This document shows positions 63,291 to 64,000 of a stretch of 64,000 bases of DNA, one piece after another; the first letter of the stretch is position 1; the number at the start of each line of letters is the position of its first letter. Both the position numbers and the translations under genes were made by a program. Origin of the DNA: JBOHRE01 sp050732635 (GTDB lineage: Bacteria > Gemmatimonadota > Gemmatimonadetes > Longimicrobiales > RSA9); the NCBI GenBank assembly GCA_050732635.1, contig JBOHRE010000005.1:1-64000 (forward strand), written 5' to 3'. The notes beneath the pieces are model-generated. The model saw nothing but the letters and a program-made list of their open reading frames with translations. It did no database searches and was not told the DNA's origin.

Positions 63291-64000
63291 ATGACAGAAT
63301 CCACCACGTTGAATAGCGCCGCGTCGGCGCCCGCGGACGCCGCGCTGGCAGCCGAGGATGCGCGGGTGAGCTCGCGCGAGGCACTGCGCTTCCTGACGCG
63401 CGCCGGACGCGCGCTGGCGGGCTCGCTCGACTACGACGAAACGCTCAGGCGGGTGGTGAAGTTCGCGATTCCTCGCGTCGCGTGCTTTGCCGCGATCGAT
63501 CTGCTGCGGCCCGACGGGCGCCTCGAACGCAGGGCCTTCGGCCACATCGACCCCGCGAAGCAGGCGCTGCTGGAAGCGCCCGAGCCCTTTCTGCCCCGAG
63601 CCGCTGGCTACCTGCCGATCGCCGCAGTGCTGGAGGAAGGTCGGGCGCTACTGATCGAGAAGGTCGCGCAGCTCGACGCGGTGGACGGTTCCGGTGAGGC
63701 CGACATCGTGCTGATGCAGCGACTCCGACAACTGGGCGGCCAGTCCGTGATCGTCGTGCCGCTGTCGGCACGCCAGGAGCGGATCGGCGTGATCGCGTTC
63801 GGCTCGACGCGTACCGACCGCTTCTACGGTCCGGCGGACCTCGCCCTGGCGCAGGAGCTGGCACGCACAGCAGGGCTCGCCATCGACAACGCTCGCCTGT
63901 TCCGCGACGCCGAGCACGCGATCCGCGCCCGGGACGAAGTGCTCTCGGTCGTCTCGCATGACCTGCGTAATCCCGTCCATCGGGTGAGCCTGGCGGCGGA
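63291..64000 (+). CDS. GAF-domain sensor histidine kinase (3' end missing)
   Basis: The frame is open from ATG 63291 to the end of the window (236 codons visible). About residues 30-205 look like a GAF domain (AGRALAGSLDYDETLRRVVKFAIPR, VIVVPLSARQERIGVIAFGS, LAQELARTAGLAIDNARLF). It then enters a dimerisation and phosphoacceptor segment with VVSHDLRNPVH, whose His is the autophosphorylation site. The ATP-binding domain is expected beyond the window. No transmembrane helix before the GAF, so probably soluble. Confidence 0.88.
   Translation, partial: MTESTTLNSAASAPADAALAAEDARVSSREALRFLTRAGRALAGSLDYDETLRRVVKFAIPRVACFAAIDLLRPDGRLERRAFGHIDPAKQALLEAPEPFLPRAAGYLPIAAVLEEGRALLIEKVAQLDAVDGSGEADIVLMQRLRQLGGQSVIVVPLSARQERIGVIAFGSTRTDRFYGPADLALAQELARTAGLAIDNARLFRDAEHAIRARDEVLSVVSHDLRNPVHRVSLAA

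Overview
The window is about 64 kb of high-GC DNA with very dense coding and almost all genes on the + strand. It looks like a chromosome segment of a free-living diderm bacterium, most probably of the Gemmatimonadota. That is inferred from GC-rich codon use, a SusC-type TonB receptor with a regulatory-like N-terminal domain, several outer-membrane barrel proteins, a Man-family PTS with HPr kinase, and the overall gene content. The phylum is an inference; no rRNA gene is present to confirm it. I see no phage, IS element, transposase or CRISPR array.

Layout. 1-12028: a long tightly coupled run with pheT (5' end cut by the window), a coiled-coil protein, zapA, rny, folD, xseA, xseB, ispA, dxs, nadK, and recN on its own promoter. 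12087-14885 (-): a TonB-dependent receptor with a clear promoter and a structured leader. 15097-15279: tRNA-Gly(GCC) and tRNA-Cys(GCA). 15516-19395: an unknown protein with an internal duplication and two tandem paralogous outer-membrane proteins, each followed by a terminator. 19529-22861: the non-oxidative pentose phosphate pathway (split transketolase, rpiA, rpe), then an aquaporin and tRNA-Leu(UAA). 23851-29117: a small membrane protein, rnz, aroA, cmk, rpsA. 29242-36985: a substrate-binding lipoprotein followed by acyl-CoA carboxylase subunits (pccB-type, accC-type and a separate BCCP), a 23S rRNA uracil methyltransferase and the large subunit of methylmalonyl-CoA mutase, that is, the propionyl-CoA to succinyl-CoA route. 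37004-42059: fmdB-like, argS, a PfkB kinase, purM and a putative outer-membrane protein. 42076-46006: the riboflavin operon ribD-ribE-ribBA-ribH with nusB. 45975-52844: a glycosyltransferase, an HPF-like gene, hprK and a complete Man-type PTS (IIA, IIB, IIC, IID, HPr, enzyme I). 52883-57992: metK, a bifunctional nuclease, a secreted protein, recO, selB. 58124-63094: a small secreted Ig/sorting-domain protein, ptsN (-), dusB, larB, a diguanylate cyclase and ssrA (tmRNA). 63291-end: a GAF-containing histidine kinase cut by the window.

The most interesting non-coding pattern is a set of five promoters that share the -10 hexamer TAGCTT. Four drive stable RNAs or ribosomal protein S1 (tRNA-Gly, tRNA-Leu, tmRNA, rpsA). 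The fifth lies between zapA and rny, in front of a short region with mutually exclusive hairpins, and may mark a small RNA or an attenuator. Three other genes (recN, dusB and a small membrane protein) have promoters so close to ATG that their mRNAs should be leaderless. A G-quadruplex motif sits directly before the accC-type start. The strongest candidates for uncharacterised biology are the duplicated-domain protein with its paired barrel proteins, and the stand-alone PNPFNP-domain protein.
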